DNA of 64,000 nt from contig NZ_VMBP01000001.1 in assembly GCF_007559435.1 (NCBI RefSeq), positions 683,406 through 747,405 of the forward strand, written 5' to 3'. The notes beneath the pieces are model-generated. The model was given only the letters and a program-made list of their open reading frames with translations. It searched no databases and had not been told where the DNA came from. Shown here piece after piece: positions 1-8,497 of this stretch. Positions within the stretch are counted from its first letter, which is position 1, and each line of letters starts with the position of its first letter. Source of the stretch: Ancylobacter moscoviensis. GTDB taxonomy: Bacteria > Pseudomonadota > Alphaproteobacteria > Rhizobiales > Xanthobacteraceae. A program made the translations under genes and the position numbers.

Positions 1-11
1 TGTTCGCTCAT
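1..11 (-). CDS. Start of a leftward gene cut by the window edge
   Basis: An ATG on the minus strand at 11-9 is followed by codons for Ser and Glu before the window ends. A GAGGA sequence lies a few bases upstream, a good ribosome-binding site. Only three codons are visible, so the product cannot be named from its protein sequence. The upstream leader hairpin with a T run resembles the leader of rimP (ribosome maturation factor), which is a weak hint. Confidence 0.4.
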
Positions 12-45
12 CGTCCTCGCCGGACCGTCACGCGGTCCGCAATGC

Positions 46-80
46 AAAAAGAGCGGGCTCCGGCGGCGGAACCCACTCTC
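46..80 (-). promoter_or_regulatory. Attenuator-like hairpin with T run in a gene leader
   Basis: Read on the minus strand, arms at 78-68 and 61-51 form three 3-bp blocks (GAG/CTC, GGG/CCC, TCC/GGA) separated by single mismatches. Five T residues follow at 50-46. This is an intrinsic terminator shape about 35 bases upstream of the leftward start codon at 11. No leftward gene lies to its right, so it probably sits in the 5' leader of the leftward gene and may act as an attenuator. A GUGGG hairpin plus U run is typical of rimP leaders, but that assignment is inference. Confidence 0.4.
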
Positions 81-246
81 AACCGACCAGAAGTCGTTTG
101 TGAGATCGTTGAATGCGCCGCTTATACAGCCAAACCGCCTTCCGGTGCAAGCGAGGGCGCGGGAGGCCCCTCCCGGCGCCCGGTCCGGGCCATTCGTTCG
201 CGGCGGCTTGCTTGCAGGCGGGTCGGCGCCGTCGCATAAGCGCGTC

Positions 247-1155
247 ATGTCCGCCGCCCCGCCCAACGCCTCGCCCGCGCACCTGTTCCCGACGCTTGCG
301 CTCGCCGAGCGGGCGCCCGCCAAGGTGAACCTGACCCTGCGCGTGCTCGGCCGGCGGGCGGACGGCTATCACGAATTGTCGAGCCTTGTCGCCTTCGCCG
401 GCACCGGCGACCGGCTCGCGCTGCTGCCGGGGAACGATCTCGCGCTTCACCTCGACGGGCCGGGCGCCGGGGCGCTGGCCGCCGACCCCGACAATCTGGT
501 GCTGCGCGCGGCGCGGGCGCTGGCGGAATGGGTGCCGGGGCTGCGGCTCGGCCGTTTCACCCTTCTCAAGCGGCTGCCGGTGGCGGCGGGGATCGGCGGC
601 GGCTCGGCGGACGCGGCCGCCGCGCTGCGGCTGCTGGCGCGGGCGAACGGGATCGCGGCCGACGATCCGCGCCTGGCCGGGGCGGCGCTCGCCACCGGCT
701 CGGATGTGCCGGCCTGCCTCTATGGGCGCTCCTGCCTGATGGAAGGACGCGGTGAGAGCCTGACGCCGGTCGCCCTGCCGCGCTTCGGCGCGGTGCTGGT
801 CAATCCGGGCGTGCCGGTGTCGACCGCCGATATCTTCCGGGCGCTGGCCATTCCGCCGGGAACCCGCCATGGCGTCACTTCGCCCTTTCCCGCCGGCGCG
901 CCGCGCGGCGCGCTCCTGGACTGGCTGCGCGCCGAGCCGAACGACCTCGAAGCCCCGGCCCGGACCCTCGTTCCGGTGCTCGACGAGGTGGAGGCGGCGC
1001 TGCGGGCGACCCCGGGCGCGGAACTCGTGCGTATGTCCGGCTCGGGCGCGACCATGTTCGCGCTCTACGAAAATTGCCGCGTCGCCGCCGGCGCCGCGCG
1101 CATCGTCGCTGGCGCCCATCCTGCATGGTGGGTGAAGTCTACCGTGCTGGGATAG
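247..1155 (+). CDS. ispE: 4-diphosphocytidyl-2-C-methyl-D-erythritol kinase
   Basis: IspE phosphorylates the 2-hydroxyl of CDP-methylerythritol in the cytoplasmic MEP pathway of isoprenoid synthesis. The protein (302 aa from this start) has the GHMP-kinase ATP loop [17 protein letters not shown], an N-terminal [11 protein letters not shown] motif with the catalytic Lys, the ADGYHEL substrate motif and the C-terminal [11 protein letters not shown] loop. The open frame runs back to 100, but that extra stretch is Arg/Pro-rich and unlike the family, so ATG 247 is preferred. A polyprenyl diphosphate synthase lies just downstream on the other strand, which groups isoprenoid steps. Confidence 0.95.
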   Translation: MSAAPPNASPAHLFPTLALAERAPAKVNLTLRVLGRRADGYHELSSLVAFAGTGDRLALLPGNDLALHLDGPGAGALAADPDNLVLRAARALAEWVPGLRLGRFTLLKRLPVAAGIGGGSADAAAALRLLARANGIAADDPRLAGAALATGSDVPACLYGRSCLMEGRGESLTPVALPRFGAVLVNPGVPVSTADIFRALAIPPGTRHGVTSPFPAGAPRGALLDWLRAEPNDLEAPARTLVPVLDEVEAALRATPGAELVRMSGSGATMFALYENCRVAAGAARIVAGAHPAWWVKSTVLG

Positions 1156-1163
1156 GGAGCGAG

Positions 1164-1487
1164 ATGAGCACTGCCTTTTTCTTCGCCGTCGCGGCGTTCT
1201 TCGAGATCGCCGGATGCTTCGCCTTCTGGGCGGTGGTGCGCAACGGCGCGAGCGCGCTGTGGCTGGCGCCGGGGGCTCTCAGCCTCGTTGCCTTCGGGGC
1301 GGTGCTGACGCAGGTGGACGCGGCCGCGGCGGGGCGAGCCTTCGCCGCCTATGGCGGCGTCTACGTCGCCGCCTCGCTGGTATGGCTGTGGGCGGTGGAG
1401 GGCTTTCGTCCCGACCGCTGGGACCTGATGGGCGGGGTGGTGTGCCTTGCCGGCGCGGCCATCGTGGTGTTCGGGCCGCGCGGCTGA
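1164..1487 (+). CDS. YnfA/UPF0060 family small membrane protein
   Basis: This 107-residue protein has the usual length of the UPF0060 (YnfA) family and four predicted membrane helices. It matches the family pattern: an N-terminal [12 protein letters not shown] helix, [17 protein letters not shown] in the third helix and a C-terminal [11 protein letters not shown]. The fold is related to small multidrug-resistance transporters, but the substrate is unknown. ATG 1164 follows GGGAGCGAG 8 bases after the ispE stop, so the two genes are probably cotranscribed. An upstream extension of the frame is Arg-rich shadow sequence. Confidence 0.85.
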   Translation: MSTAFFFAVAAFFEIAGCFAFWAVVRNGASALWLAPGALSLVAFGAVLTQVDAAAAGRAFAAYGGVYVAASLVWLWAVEGFRPDRWDLMGGVVCLAGAAIVVFGPRG

Positions 1488-1506
1488 GGCGCGCCGGCGC
1501 AAAGCC

Positions 1507-2529
1507 TCACCGCACGCGCGAAATGCAGAAGTCCACCACGTCGATCAGCGCCGCCCTGGCCGGGCCGGCGGGGAAGCCGGCGATGGCCTGCTTGGCGGCC
1601 TCGCCATAGGCGCGGGCGCGTTCCACCGTCTCGGCCAGCGCGCCGTGCCGGTCGAGCAGGGCCATGGCGCGCTCGAGGTCGCCCTCGCCGATCGCACCAT
1701 CCTCGAGGCAGCGGCGCCAGAAGGCCCGCTCCTCCTCGTCGCCGCGCCGGACCGCCAGCACGATGGGCAGGGTGATCTTCCCCTCGCGGAAATCATCGCC
1801 GACATTCTTGCCCAGCGCCGCTTTCGAGCCGCCATAGTCGAGCGCGTCGTCGACGAGCTGGAAGGCGATGCCGAGATTCATGCCATAGGCGCGGCAGGCG
1901 GCCTGCTCGGCCTCCGGCCGGCCGGCGAGCACCGGCCCGACCTCGCAGGCGGCGGCGAACAGCTCGGCGGTCTTGCCGCGGATGACCGCGAGATAGGCGT
2001 CCTCGTCGGTGGCGATGTTCTTGGCGGCGGCGAGCTGGGCGACCTCGCCCTCGGCGATCACCACGGCGGCGGTCGACAGGATGTCCAGCGCCCGCATGTT
2101 GCCGACCTCGATCATCATGCGGAACGCCTGGCCGAGCAGGAAGTCGCCGACCAGCACGCTGGCCTCGTTGCCCCACAGCATGCGGGCGGCGAGCTTGCCC
2201 CGGCGCATCTCGCTGTCGTCGACGACGTCGTCGTGCAGCAGCGTCGCCGTGTGCATGAACTCGACCGAGGCGGCGAGCTTCACCGCGCCGTCGCCTTCAT
2301 AGGCGGTGAGCGCGGCGGTGGCGAGGGTGAGCATGGGCCGCAGCCGCTTGCCGCCGGAGGAGATGAGATGCTGCGCGACCTCCGGAATCATCGTCACGTC
2401 GGAGCCCGTGCGCGACAGGATCAGCGCGTTGACGCGCTCCATGTCGGCGCGGACGAGCGTGACGATGCCCTCGATGGAGGGCTCGGCGGCGACATCGGCG
2501 GCGGGATCGAAAGGCAAAGCAACGGCCAC
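1507..2529 (-). CDS. Long-chain polyprenyl diphosphate synthase
   Basis: A trans-prenyltransferase that probably makes the octaprenyl or decaprenyl diphosphate tail of ubiquinone. It carries the first Asp-rich motif LLHDDVVDDSEMRRG, the second motif LVDDALDYGG, GGKRLRP for isopentenyl diphosphate binding and GDDFREGKITLP near the C terminus. The GTG at 2529 is chosen (340 aa) because GGAACG precedes it at good spacing and family proteins begin here. The frame is open to 2664, but that part is not family-like. Product chain length cannot be read reliably, so ispB is likely but not assigned. Confidence 0.9.
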   Translation of the reverse strand: MAVALPFDPAADVAAEPSIEGIVTLVRADMERVNALILSRTGSDVTMIPEVAQHLISSGGKRLRPMLTLATAALTAYEGDGAVKLAASVEFMHTATLLHDDVVDDSEMRRGKLAARMLWGNEASVLVGDFLLGQAFRMMIEVGNMRALDILSTAAVVIAEGEVAQLAAAKNIATDEDAYLAVIRGKTAELFAAACEVGPVLAGRPEAEQAACRAYGMNLGIAFQLVDDALDYGGSKAALGKNVGDDFREGKITLPIVLAVRRGDEEERAFWRRCLEDGAIGEGDLERAMALLDRHGALAETVERARAYGEAAKQAIAGFPAGPARAALIDVVDFCISRVR

Positions 2530-2714
2530 GAGATACGTTCCGGTTGACGAAGCGCGAGCACCATATTGAGCCCCCGGCGGCGACGGCAAGTGCCGAGGCG
2601 CATGCCGGGCCCCGACCGGGGGCGCCTCCCGCAATAGCGCAATCGCGGCGTGGGGGAAACGCACCGGAGCGTGCCGGACCTGCGCTTTTGTGCCGATCGT
2701 GCCATCATGACCCC

Positions 2715-2939
2715 ATGCGCGAACTCCTCCGCACCAATGACGTCGTGTTGATCTCCGCCGTCGAGGCCCTGCTCGACAGCGCCGGGATCGACCATCTTGT
2801 GCTCGACCAGCACATGAGCGTGCTGGAAGGCTCGATCGGCCTGCTGCCGCGCCGGCTGCTGGTCGAGGACGCTCTGTTCGTGCGCGCCCGCGCCCTGCTG
2901 AACGAGGCGGGCTTCGGCGCCGCGCTCGTCACCGAATGA
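2715..2939 (+). CDS. DUF2007 domain protein
   Basis: This 74-residue protein matches the DUF2007 'putative signal transducing protein' type: MRELLRTNDVVLISAVEALL, then a short beta-alpha domain with LVLDQHMSVLEGSIG and a C-terminal LVEDALFVRARALL. No catalytic motif is visible. Its stop codon overlaps the next start (ATGA), so it is translationally coupled to a TrmN6-like methyltransferase. The ATG at 2715 is the only start that fits the family length. The function is unknown. Confidence 0.8.
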   Translation: MRELLRTNDVVLISAVEALLDSAGIDHLVLDQHMSVLEGSIGLLPRRLLVEDALFVRARALLNEAGFGAALVTE

Positions 2940-3754
2940 GGAGCGCGGGCGTGGAGACGCACGAGGTGCCGGTCTCCGAAGGCGCGGCGGTCGATATTCC
3001 TCCCGATGAGGCGCTGACCGACGACGCCTTCCTCGGCGGCCGGCTGTGCCTGCTGCAGCCGCCGCGCGGCCACCGCGCCGGGCACGACGCCATGCTGCTG
3101 GCGGCGAGCGCCCCCGCCGACGCCCGCCGCGCCGTCGATCTCGGCGCCGGGGTGGGGGCGGCCGGCCTCGCCTTCGCCGTGCGGGCGGACAAGGCCGAGG
3201 TGACGCTGGTCGAGATCGATCCGCCGACCGCCGCCCTGGCCGCGCGCAACGCGGCGCGCCAGCAGCCGGACATCGCGGTGCGGGTGAAGGTGGTGGTGGC
3301 CGACATCGCCCGTCTGGGGCGCCCGTCCGGTCCCGAGCGGCCGGCGGCGGGAAGCGCCGACCTGGTGCTGATGAACCCGCCCTTCAACGATCCCGCCCGC
3401 CATCGTGCCTCGCCGCATGCCGGGCGGGCGCTGGCGCACAGCGTGGCCGATGCCGATGCCGAGACGTGGCTGCGCGCCGCCGAGCGGCTGCTGGAGGCGG
3501 GCGGGCGGCTGGCGCTGATCCACCGGCCGGAAGCCATCGAGGCATTGCTGGCAGCCATGAAGGGGCGTTTCGGTGCCGTGACGATCCGCCCGGTGCATCC
3601 GTTGCCGGACGCTCCGGCGAACCGCGTGCTGATCGGCGCCGTCAAGGGGCGGCGCACCCCGCCGGCGCTGCTGCCGGGCCTCGTGCTGTCCGACGGCGCC
3701 GGCCGCCCGAGCGAGACGGCCGAGCGCCTGCTGCGGCGTGGCGAGGCGATCTGA
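2936..3754 (+). CDS. TrmN6-type tRNA1(Val) A37 N6-methyltransferase-like protein
   Basis: A class I SAM-dependent methyltransferase of 272 aa. The SAM-binding loop is DLGAGVGAAGLAFAVRA, the acidic ribose-binding strand is VTLVEIDPPTAALAARNA, and the catalytic NPPF motif (VLMNPPFNDPARH) marks an N6-adenine methylase. Together with the RGHRAGHDAMLLAAS segment this matches the YfiC/TrmN6 group, which modifies A37 of tRNA1(Val) in Escherichia coli. The start overlaps the DUF2007 stop by four bases. The substrate is inferred from family membership only. Confidence 0.8.
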   Translation: MRSAGVETHEVPVSEGAAVDIPPDEALTDDAFLGGRLCLLQPPRGHRAGHDAMLLAASAPADARRAVDLGAGVGAAGLAFAVRADKAEVTLVEIDPPTAALAARNAARQQPDIAVRVKVVVADIARLGRPSGPERPAAGSADLVLMNPPFNDPARHRASPHAGRALAHSVADADAETWLRAAERLLEAGGRLALIHRPEAIEALLAAMKGRFGAVTIRPVHPLPDAPANRVLIGAVKGRRTPPALLPGLVLSDGAGRPSETAERLLRRGEAI

Positions 3755-3822
3755 CGCCGGGGTGATCGCCTTCAGCGCGGGATGCGCTTGAGTGGCCCCG
3801 TACCGCACCCTATTTTCAGCCC

Positions 3823-4731
3823 ATGGCAAACTCATCCTTCCTCGCCGGTCTCCGCCGCCGCTTCGATCCCGTCCTGCCCGCCGCCCTGCGTGGGGATACG
3901 CCGGTCGTGCCGGTGGTGCGGCTCGTCGGCGCCATCGGCATGTCCACGCCGTTCCGCCCCGGCATCACCTTCGCCAACACCGCCAAGGCGCTGGAGCGCG
4001 CTTTCGCGGTGAAGGGCGCCAGGGCGGTGGCGCTGGTGATCAACTCGCCCGGCGGCGCGCCGGCGCAGTCGCACCTCGTCTACAAGCGTATCCGCGCGCT
4101 GGCGGAGGAGAAGAAGCTTCCGGTCATCGCCTTCGTGGAGGATGTCGCGGCCTCGGGCGGCTACATGCTTGCCTGCGCCGCCGACGAGATCGTCGCCGAC
4201 GTCTTCTCGATCGTCGGCTCCATCGGCGTGGTGAGCGCCGGCTTCGGCTTTCCCCGCGCGCTGGAGAAGCTCGGCATCGACCGGCGCGTCTACACCGCCG
4301 GCGAGCGCAAGGTGATGCTCGACCCGTTCCAGCCGGAGAAGCCGGAGGATGTGGAGCGGCTGAAGGCGCTGCAGCAGGAGATCCATGCCGCCTTCGCCTC
4401 GCTGGTGAAGGAGCGGCGCGGCGACGTGCTGGATGCGGACGAGACGGCGCTGTTCTCCGGCGAATTCTGGTCGGCGCCGCAGGCGCAGGGCCTCGGCCTC
4501 GTCGATTCGATCGGCGACCTGCGCGCCTTCCTGCGCGCCCGGTACGGCGACAAGGTGCTGACCCCGCTGATCGAGACCCGGCCCGGCCTGTTCGGCCGCC
4601 GCTCGCCCGGGGTGATGGGGATCGGCGGCGACGCGGGAGCCGGGCTTGGTTCCGGCATCGGCGCGGGCGCGGCGGAAACCCTCATTTCCGCCGCAGAGGA
4701 ACGCGCATTATGGAGCCGCTTCGGGCTCTGA
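3823..4731 (+). CDS. S49 family serine peptidase (SppA/SohB-like)
   Basis: A ClpP-fold peptidase using a Ser/Lys dyad. Ser111 lies in VAASGGYM and the general-base Lys163 in AGERKVMLDPF. NSPGG and GSIGVV match the family oxyanion and core regions. At 302 aa it is a short single-domain form with no clear N-terminal signal anchor, so it may be cytoplasmic or peripheral, unlike the membrane-anchored SppA at 26438-27418. It probably degrades signal peptides or membrane-protein fragments. The last 40 residues are Gly/Ala-rich. Confidence 0.85.
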   Translation: MANSSFLAGLRRRFDPVLPAALRGDTPVVPVVRLVGAIGMSTPFRPGITFANTAKALERAFAVKGARAVALVINSPGGAPAQSHLVYKRIRALAEEKKLPVIAFVEDVAASGGYMLACAADEIVADVFSIVGSIGVVSAGFGFPRALEKLGIDRRVYTAGERKVMLDPFQPEKPEDVERLKALQQEIHAAFASLVKERRGDVLDADETALFSGEFWSAPQAQGLGLVDSIGDLRAFLRARYGDKVLTPLIETRPGLFGRRSPGVMGIGGDAGAGLGSGIGAGAAETLISAAEERALWSRFGL

Positions 4732-4781
4732 GCGCCCGTTCCGCGAGGCTTCCAACACCCGAGACCATTCGGACACCCGAC

Positions 4782-4976
4782 ATGCCGCCCGTCTTCGTGC
4801 TTGCCCTCGGCGCCCTCGGCGCCGCCGCCCTGGTGAGGATACTGGCCCGCGAGTCCCGCCGCGTGAACGCTGAGCTCGACGCGCAGCGCCGCGTCGAGGA
4901 GGCGACGCAGGGCGACCGCCGCGGCACGCTGCGCCGCGATCCGGCGTCCGGCGAGTACCGGCCGAGCGATTCCTGA
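4782..4976 (+). CDS. Small single-helix membrane protein, unknown function
   Basis: A 64-residue frame begins with a hydrophobic segment (FVLALGALGAAALVRIL, residues 5-21) followed by a charged tail rich in Arg, Glu and Asp, ending in GTLRRDPASGEYRPSDS. The layout is one membrane helix with a cytoplasmic tail. Similar small proteins follow S49 peptidase genes in related genomes as far as I recall, but no function is known. The start ATG 4782 lies 50 bases after the peptidase stop. Confidence 0.55.
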   Translation: MPPVFVLALGALGAAALVRILARESRRVNAELDAQRRVEEATQGDRRGTLRRDPASGEYRPSDS

Positions 4977-5115
4977 ACGGGACGCCCGTTCCACACGGCG
5001 TCGCGGCTCGAACCGTTCCAAGCTGACGGTCGGGCCCATCATTACCGCGAATTCACTTTGTGCACCGCAGGTCCGGCCTTATCCCCTTGAAGGGGAAGGC
5101 TGATGGGACACGACG

Positions 5116-6321
5116 ATGCTGCAGAGGGCGGATAGCGACTGGACGATGGAAGGCAAGGCGGGTTCCCCGGCACGTCGTCGGCGCTGGCCGCTCGTGCTCG
5201 CCGTCGCGCTGCTCGCCGCGGGCGCCGCCTACTACACCTATGGCGGGAACACGCAGGAGGCGGCGCCGGTCCTCCAGACCGCCCGGGTCGAGACCGGCGA
5301 CATCGAGACCAGCGTCACCGCCATCGCCAAGATGCAGCCCAAGACCTATGTCGATGTCGGCACGCAGGTCTCCGGCCAGCTGCGCACCATCCGCCCCGAT
5401 GTCGGCGACGTCGTGAAGAAGGACGACCTGCTCGCCGAGATCGATCCCACCGTCTACCAGACCCGCGTCGCCGGCGACCGCGCCAGCCTCGACAATCTGC
5501 GCGCCCAGCTTGCGCAGGCCGAGGCGCAGCTCACCCTCGACAGGCTGCGCAACGAGCGGGCCCAGCAGCTCCTGAAGAACCAGTCCGGCAGCAAGGATGC
5601 CGCCGACGCGGCGGAGGCGACCGAGCGCATCAGCGAGGCCAAGATCGACGCGCTGAAGGCGCAGATCGCCCAGACGCAGGCAACGCTGGAGGGCGACCTC
5701 GCCAATCTCGGCTACACCAAGATCTACGCGCCGATCGACGGCACGGTGGTGTCGATCACCGCCCGCGAGGGCGGCACGCTGAACGCCAACCAGTCGGCGC
5801 CCATCGTGCTGCGCATCGCCGACCTGCAGACCATGACCGTCACCGCGCAGGTGGCGGAGGGCGACATTCCGAAGATCACGGTGGGCACGCCGGCCTATTT
5901 CTCCACCCTCGGCCTGCCGGACCGGCGCTGGCGCGGGCAGGTGCGGCAGATCGAGCCGACGCCGACCATCGTCAACGACGTGGTGCTCTACAACGTGCTG
6001 ATCGACGTGCCGAACGAGGACCTGACGCTGATGACCGACATGACGGCGCAGGTCTTCTTCCGCCTCGGCGAAGCCAAGGGCGTGCCGCTGGTGCCGACGC
6101 CGGCGGTGCGCACCGCGCGCGACGGCACACAAAGTGTGCGCGTGGTCACCGACAAGGGGCCGCAGGACCGGGTCATCAAGACCGGCCTGTCGAACCGCAG
6201 CGTGACGCAGGTGATCGAGGGACTTCAGCCCGGCGACACCGTCATCATCGGTTCGGGTGCGCCGGCCGCCGGGCCGCGTCCCGGCACGGACCGGCCCCGC
6301 ATGCCCCCGCGCCTCGGCTGA
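5116..6321 (+). CDS. macA: MacA-type periplasmic adaptor of an ABC efflux pump
   Basis: A membrane-fusion protein that links the MacB transporter to an outer-membrane channel. It has one N-terminal membrane anchor (RRWPLVLAVALLAAGAAYYTY), a barrel-sandwich half motif (VDVGTQVSGQLRTIRPDVGD), a long coiled-coil hairpin at about residues 110-200, and the second lipoyl half (YTKIYAPIDGTVVSITAREG). Length (401 aa) is near the usual MacA size. macB starts 9 bases downstream. A second ATG ten codons in is an alternative start. No outer-membrane factor gene is in the window. Confidence 0.85.
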   Translation: MLQRADSDWTMEGKAGSPARRRRWPLVLAVALLAAGAAYYTYGGNTQEAAPVLQTARVETGDIETSVTAIAKMQPKTYVDVGTQVSGQLRTIRPDVGDVVKKDDLLAEIDPTVYQTRVAGDRASLDNLRAQLAQAEAQLTLDRLRNERAQQLLKNQSGSKDAADAAEATERISEAKIDALKAQIAQTQATLEGDLANLGYTKIYAPIDGTVVSITAREGGTLNANQSAPIVLRIADLQTMTVTAQVAEGDIPKITVGTPAYFSTLGLPDRRWRGQVRQIEPTPTIVNDVVLYNVLIDVPNEDLTLMTDMTAQVFFRLGEAKGVPLVPTPAVRTARDGTQSVRVVTDKGPQDRVIKTGLSNRSVTQVIEGLQPGDTVIIGSGAPAAGPRPGTDRPRMPPRLG

Positions 6322-6330
6322 GGCGGGCCG

Positions 6331-8337
6331 ATGAGCGAGGTCGCCCCGCGCATCGACGAGGCCGTCCCGGCTGCGGCGCATGCCGCCCCCGGCGCCGGCA
6401 CGCGCCCGATCATCGAACTCGTCGATGTCAGCCGCATCTACCCCAACGGCGAGACCGTGGTGCGCGCGCTGGACCGGGTGTCGCTCGCCATACATCCCGG
6501 CGAGTTCGTCGCCATCATGGGCCAGTCGGGCTCGGGCAAGTCGACGCTGATGAACATCGTCGGCTGCCTCGACCGCGCCTCCTCCGGCACCTACCGGGTG
6601 GACGGAGTGGACGTCGCCGATCTCGACGCCGACGCGCTGGCCGAGCTGCGCTGCTCGACCTTCGGCTTCGTGTTCCAGCGCTACAACCTGCTGCCGAGTC
6701 TCACCGCCGCCGAGAATGTCGAGATTCCCGCCATCTATGCCGGCACCCCGAAGGAGGAGCGGGTCGAGCGCGCCCATCTCCTGCTCGCCCAGCTCGGGCT
6801 CGGGGAGCGCAGCGAGCATCGCCCCAGCCAGCTTTCCGGCGGCCAGCAGCAGCGCGTCTCGATCTCGCGCGCGCTGATGAACGCCGCGCCGGTGATCCTC
6901 GCCGACGAGCCGACCGGCGCGCTCGACACGCGCTCGGGCGAGGACGTCCTGGCGCTGCTCTCCGAGCTGAACGCCGAGGGGCACACGGTCATCCTGATCA
7001 CCCACGATCCGGACGTGGCGGCGCATGCCCGGCGCATCGTGCGCTTCCAGGACGGGCGCATCGTCGCCGACGAGCGGCACGAGAGCGAGCCCGCCCGCGC
7101 GCCGATGCCGGCCTCCGGCCCCGCCCGGCGCGGCGGGCTGGCGCGCTTCCTGCCCGATCTGGCGGAGGCGGTGCGCATGGCCTTCGCCTCGATGCACGCC
7201 AACATCTTCCGCACCGCGCTGACGCTGCTCGGCATCGTCATCGGCGTCGCCTCGGTCATCACCATGCTGGCGGTGGGCGACGGCGGCAAGCAGAGCGTGC
7301 TGGAGCGCATCTCGCAGATCGGCACCAACCTCCTGATCGTGCGGCCCGGCGCCGCCGGCATCCGCTCCTCCGGCGACAACGCCACGCTGCTGCCGGAGGA
7401 CGCCGACGCGCTCGCCGCCATACCGGGCGTGAGCGCCATCGCGCCGGAACGCTCCGGCCGCTACACGATGCGCTACGGTTCGGAGGACTATTTCACCTCG
7501 GTCAGCGGCACGACGCCGGACTATCTCGCCGCCCGTGACTGGCAGATCGCGCGGGGCGTGATGTTCACCAACGCCGATGTGCGGGCCTATGCGCCGGTGG
7601 TGGTGCTGGGCCAGACCGTGGCGCGCAACCTGTTCGGCGAGGACGACCCGATCGGCCGGCACGTGCTGGTGAAGAACGTGCCCTACGAGGTGATCGGCGT
7701 GCTCTCGCCGCGCGGCGCCAACGCCTTCGGGCAGGATCAGGACGACATGGCGCTGGTGCCGCTGTCGACGGGCTTCGTGCGGGTGTTCGGGCGGCAGTTC
7801 CTCAATTCCATCACCGTGAAGGTGGCGGATGCCGGCGACATCCCGAAGGTCGAGAGCGCCATCACCCGCATCATTGCCGAGCGGCACCAGGCCGAGGACT
7901 TCCAGGTGCGCAACACCGCGCAGTTCCTGGAGACGGCGATGGAGACGCAGAACACGCTCACGCTGGTTCTGGGCTGCGTCGCCGCCATCTCGCTGCTGGT
8001 GGCCGGCATCGGGGTGATGAACATCATGCTGGTGAGCGTGACCGAGCGCACGCGCGAGATCGGCATCCGCATGGCGACCGGCGCGCGCATGAGCAACATC
8101 ATGCTGCAGTTCAACACCGAGGCGCTGGTGGTGTGCTCGGTCGGCGGGGCGGTCGGCGTCGGACTGGGCCTCGCCGCGGCGCTGGGGCTGGAGGCGATGG
8201 GCGTCACCATCGTGCTGTCGCTGATGCCGCCGCTGGTGGCCTTCGGCTGCGCCTTCCTCACCGGCCTCGTCTTCGGCTACTTGCCGGCGCGCAAGGCGGC
8301 GGGGCTCGATCCGGTGGTGGCACTGGCCTACGAATAG
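6331..8337 (+). CDS. macB: MacB-type ABC transporter, fused ATPase and permease
   Basis: MacB couples ATP hydrolysis to expulsion of macrolides, siderophores or lipopeptides through MacA and a TolC-like channel. The N-terminal ATPase (about residues 28-255) shows Walker A GQSGSGKST, signature LSGGQQQRVS, Walker B VILADEPTGALD and the switch His in LITHDPDV. The C-terminal half has four membrane helices around a large periplasmic domain of the MacB/FtsX type, with ISLLVAGIGVMNIMLVSVTERTREIG typical of the family. The length (668 aa) is slightly above the usual 648. The substrate cannot be told from sequence. Confidence 0.88.
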   Translation: MSEVAPRIDEAVPAAAHAAPGAGTRPIIELVDVSRIYPNGETVVRALDRVSLAIHPGEFVAIMGQSGSGKSTLMNIVGCLDRASSGTYRVDGVDVADLDADALAELRCSTFGFVFQRYNLLPSLTAAENVEIPAIYAGTPKEERVERAHLLLAQLGLGERSEHRPSQLSGGQQQRVSISRALMNAAPVILADEPTGALDTRSGEDVLALLSELNAEGHTVILITHDPDVAAHARRIVRFQDGRIVADERHESEPARAPMPASGPARRGGLARFLPDLAEAVRMAFASMHANIFRTALTLLGIVIGVASVITMLAVGDGGKQSVLERISQIGTNLLIVRPGAAGIRSSGDNATLLPEDADALAAIPGVSAIAPERSGRYTMRYGSEDYFTSVSGTTPDYLAARDWQIARGVMFTNADVRAYAPVVVLGQTVARNLFGEDDPIGRHVLVKNVPYEVIGVLSPRGANAFGQDQDDMALVPLSTGFVRVFGRQFLNSITVKVADAGDIPKVESAITRIIAERHQAEDFQVRNTAQFLETAMETQNTLTLVLGCVAAISLLVAGIGVMNIMLVSVTERTREIGIRMATGARMSNIMLQFNTEALVVCSVGGAVGVGLGLAAALGLEAMGVTIVLSLMPPLVAFGCAFLTGLVFGYLPARKAAGLDPVVALAYE

Positions 8338-8497
8338 GCCTCCGCCGCCGCGTGCCACTTTGGCCCCGTTGTCCCCGGGGGCAAGCCCGGCCATGGCGAC
8401 TCGCGGCAGGCAGCCCCTTGCCCCTCGCGGCCCGAACGTTTAGGCGGAACGCCGGGATGGCGGCCGGTTGGGAATGCCGCATGACGAGGGTTGGCGC

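Noticed and set aside
5053..8394. 1113-codon open frame on the strand opposite macAB
   Set aside because: It lies exactly antisense to two clear genes, is His/Gln/Arg/Ala-rich and has no family motif. Long antisense frames arise from high GC codon use.
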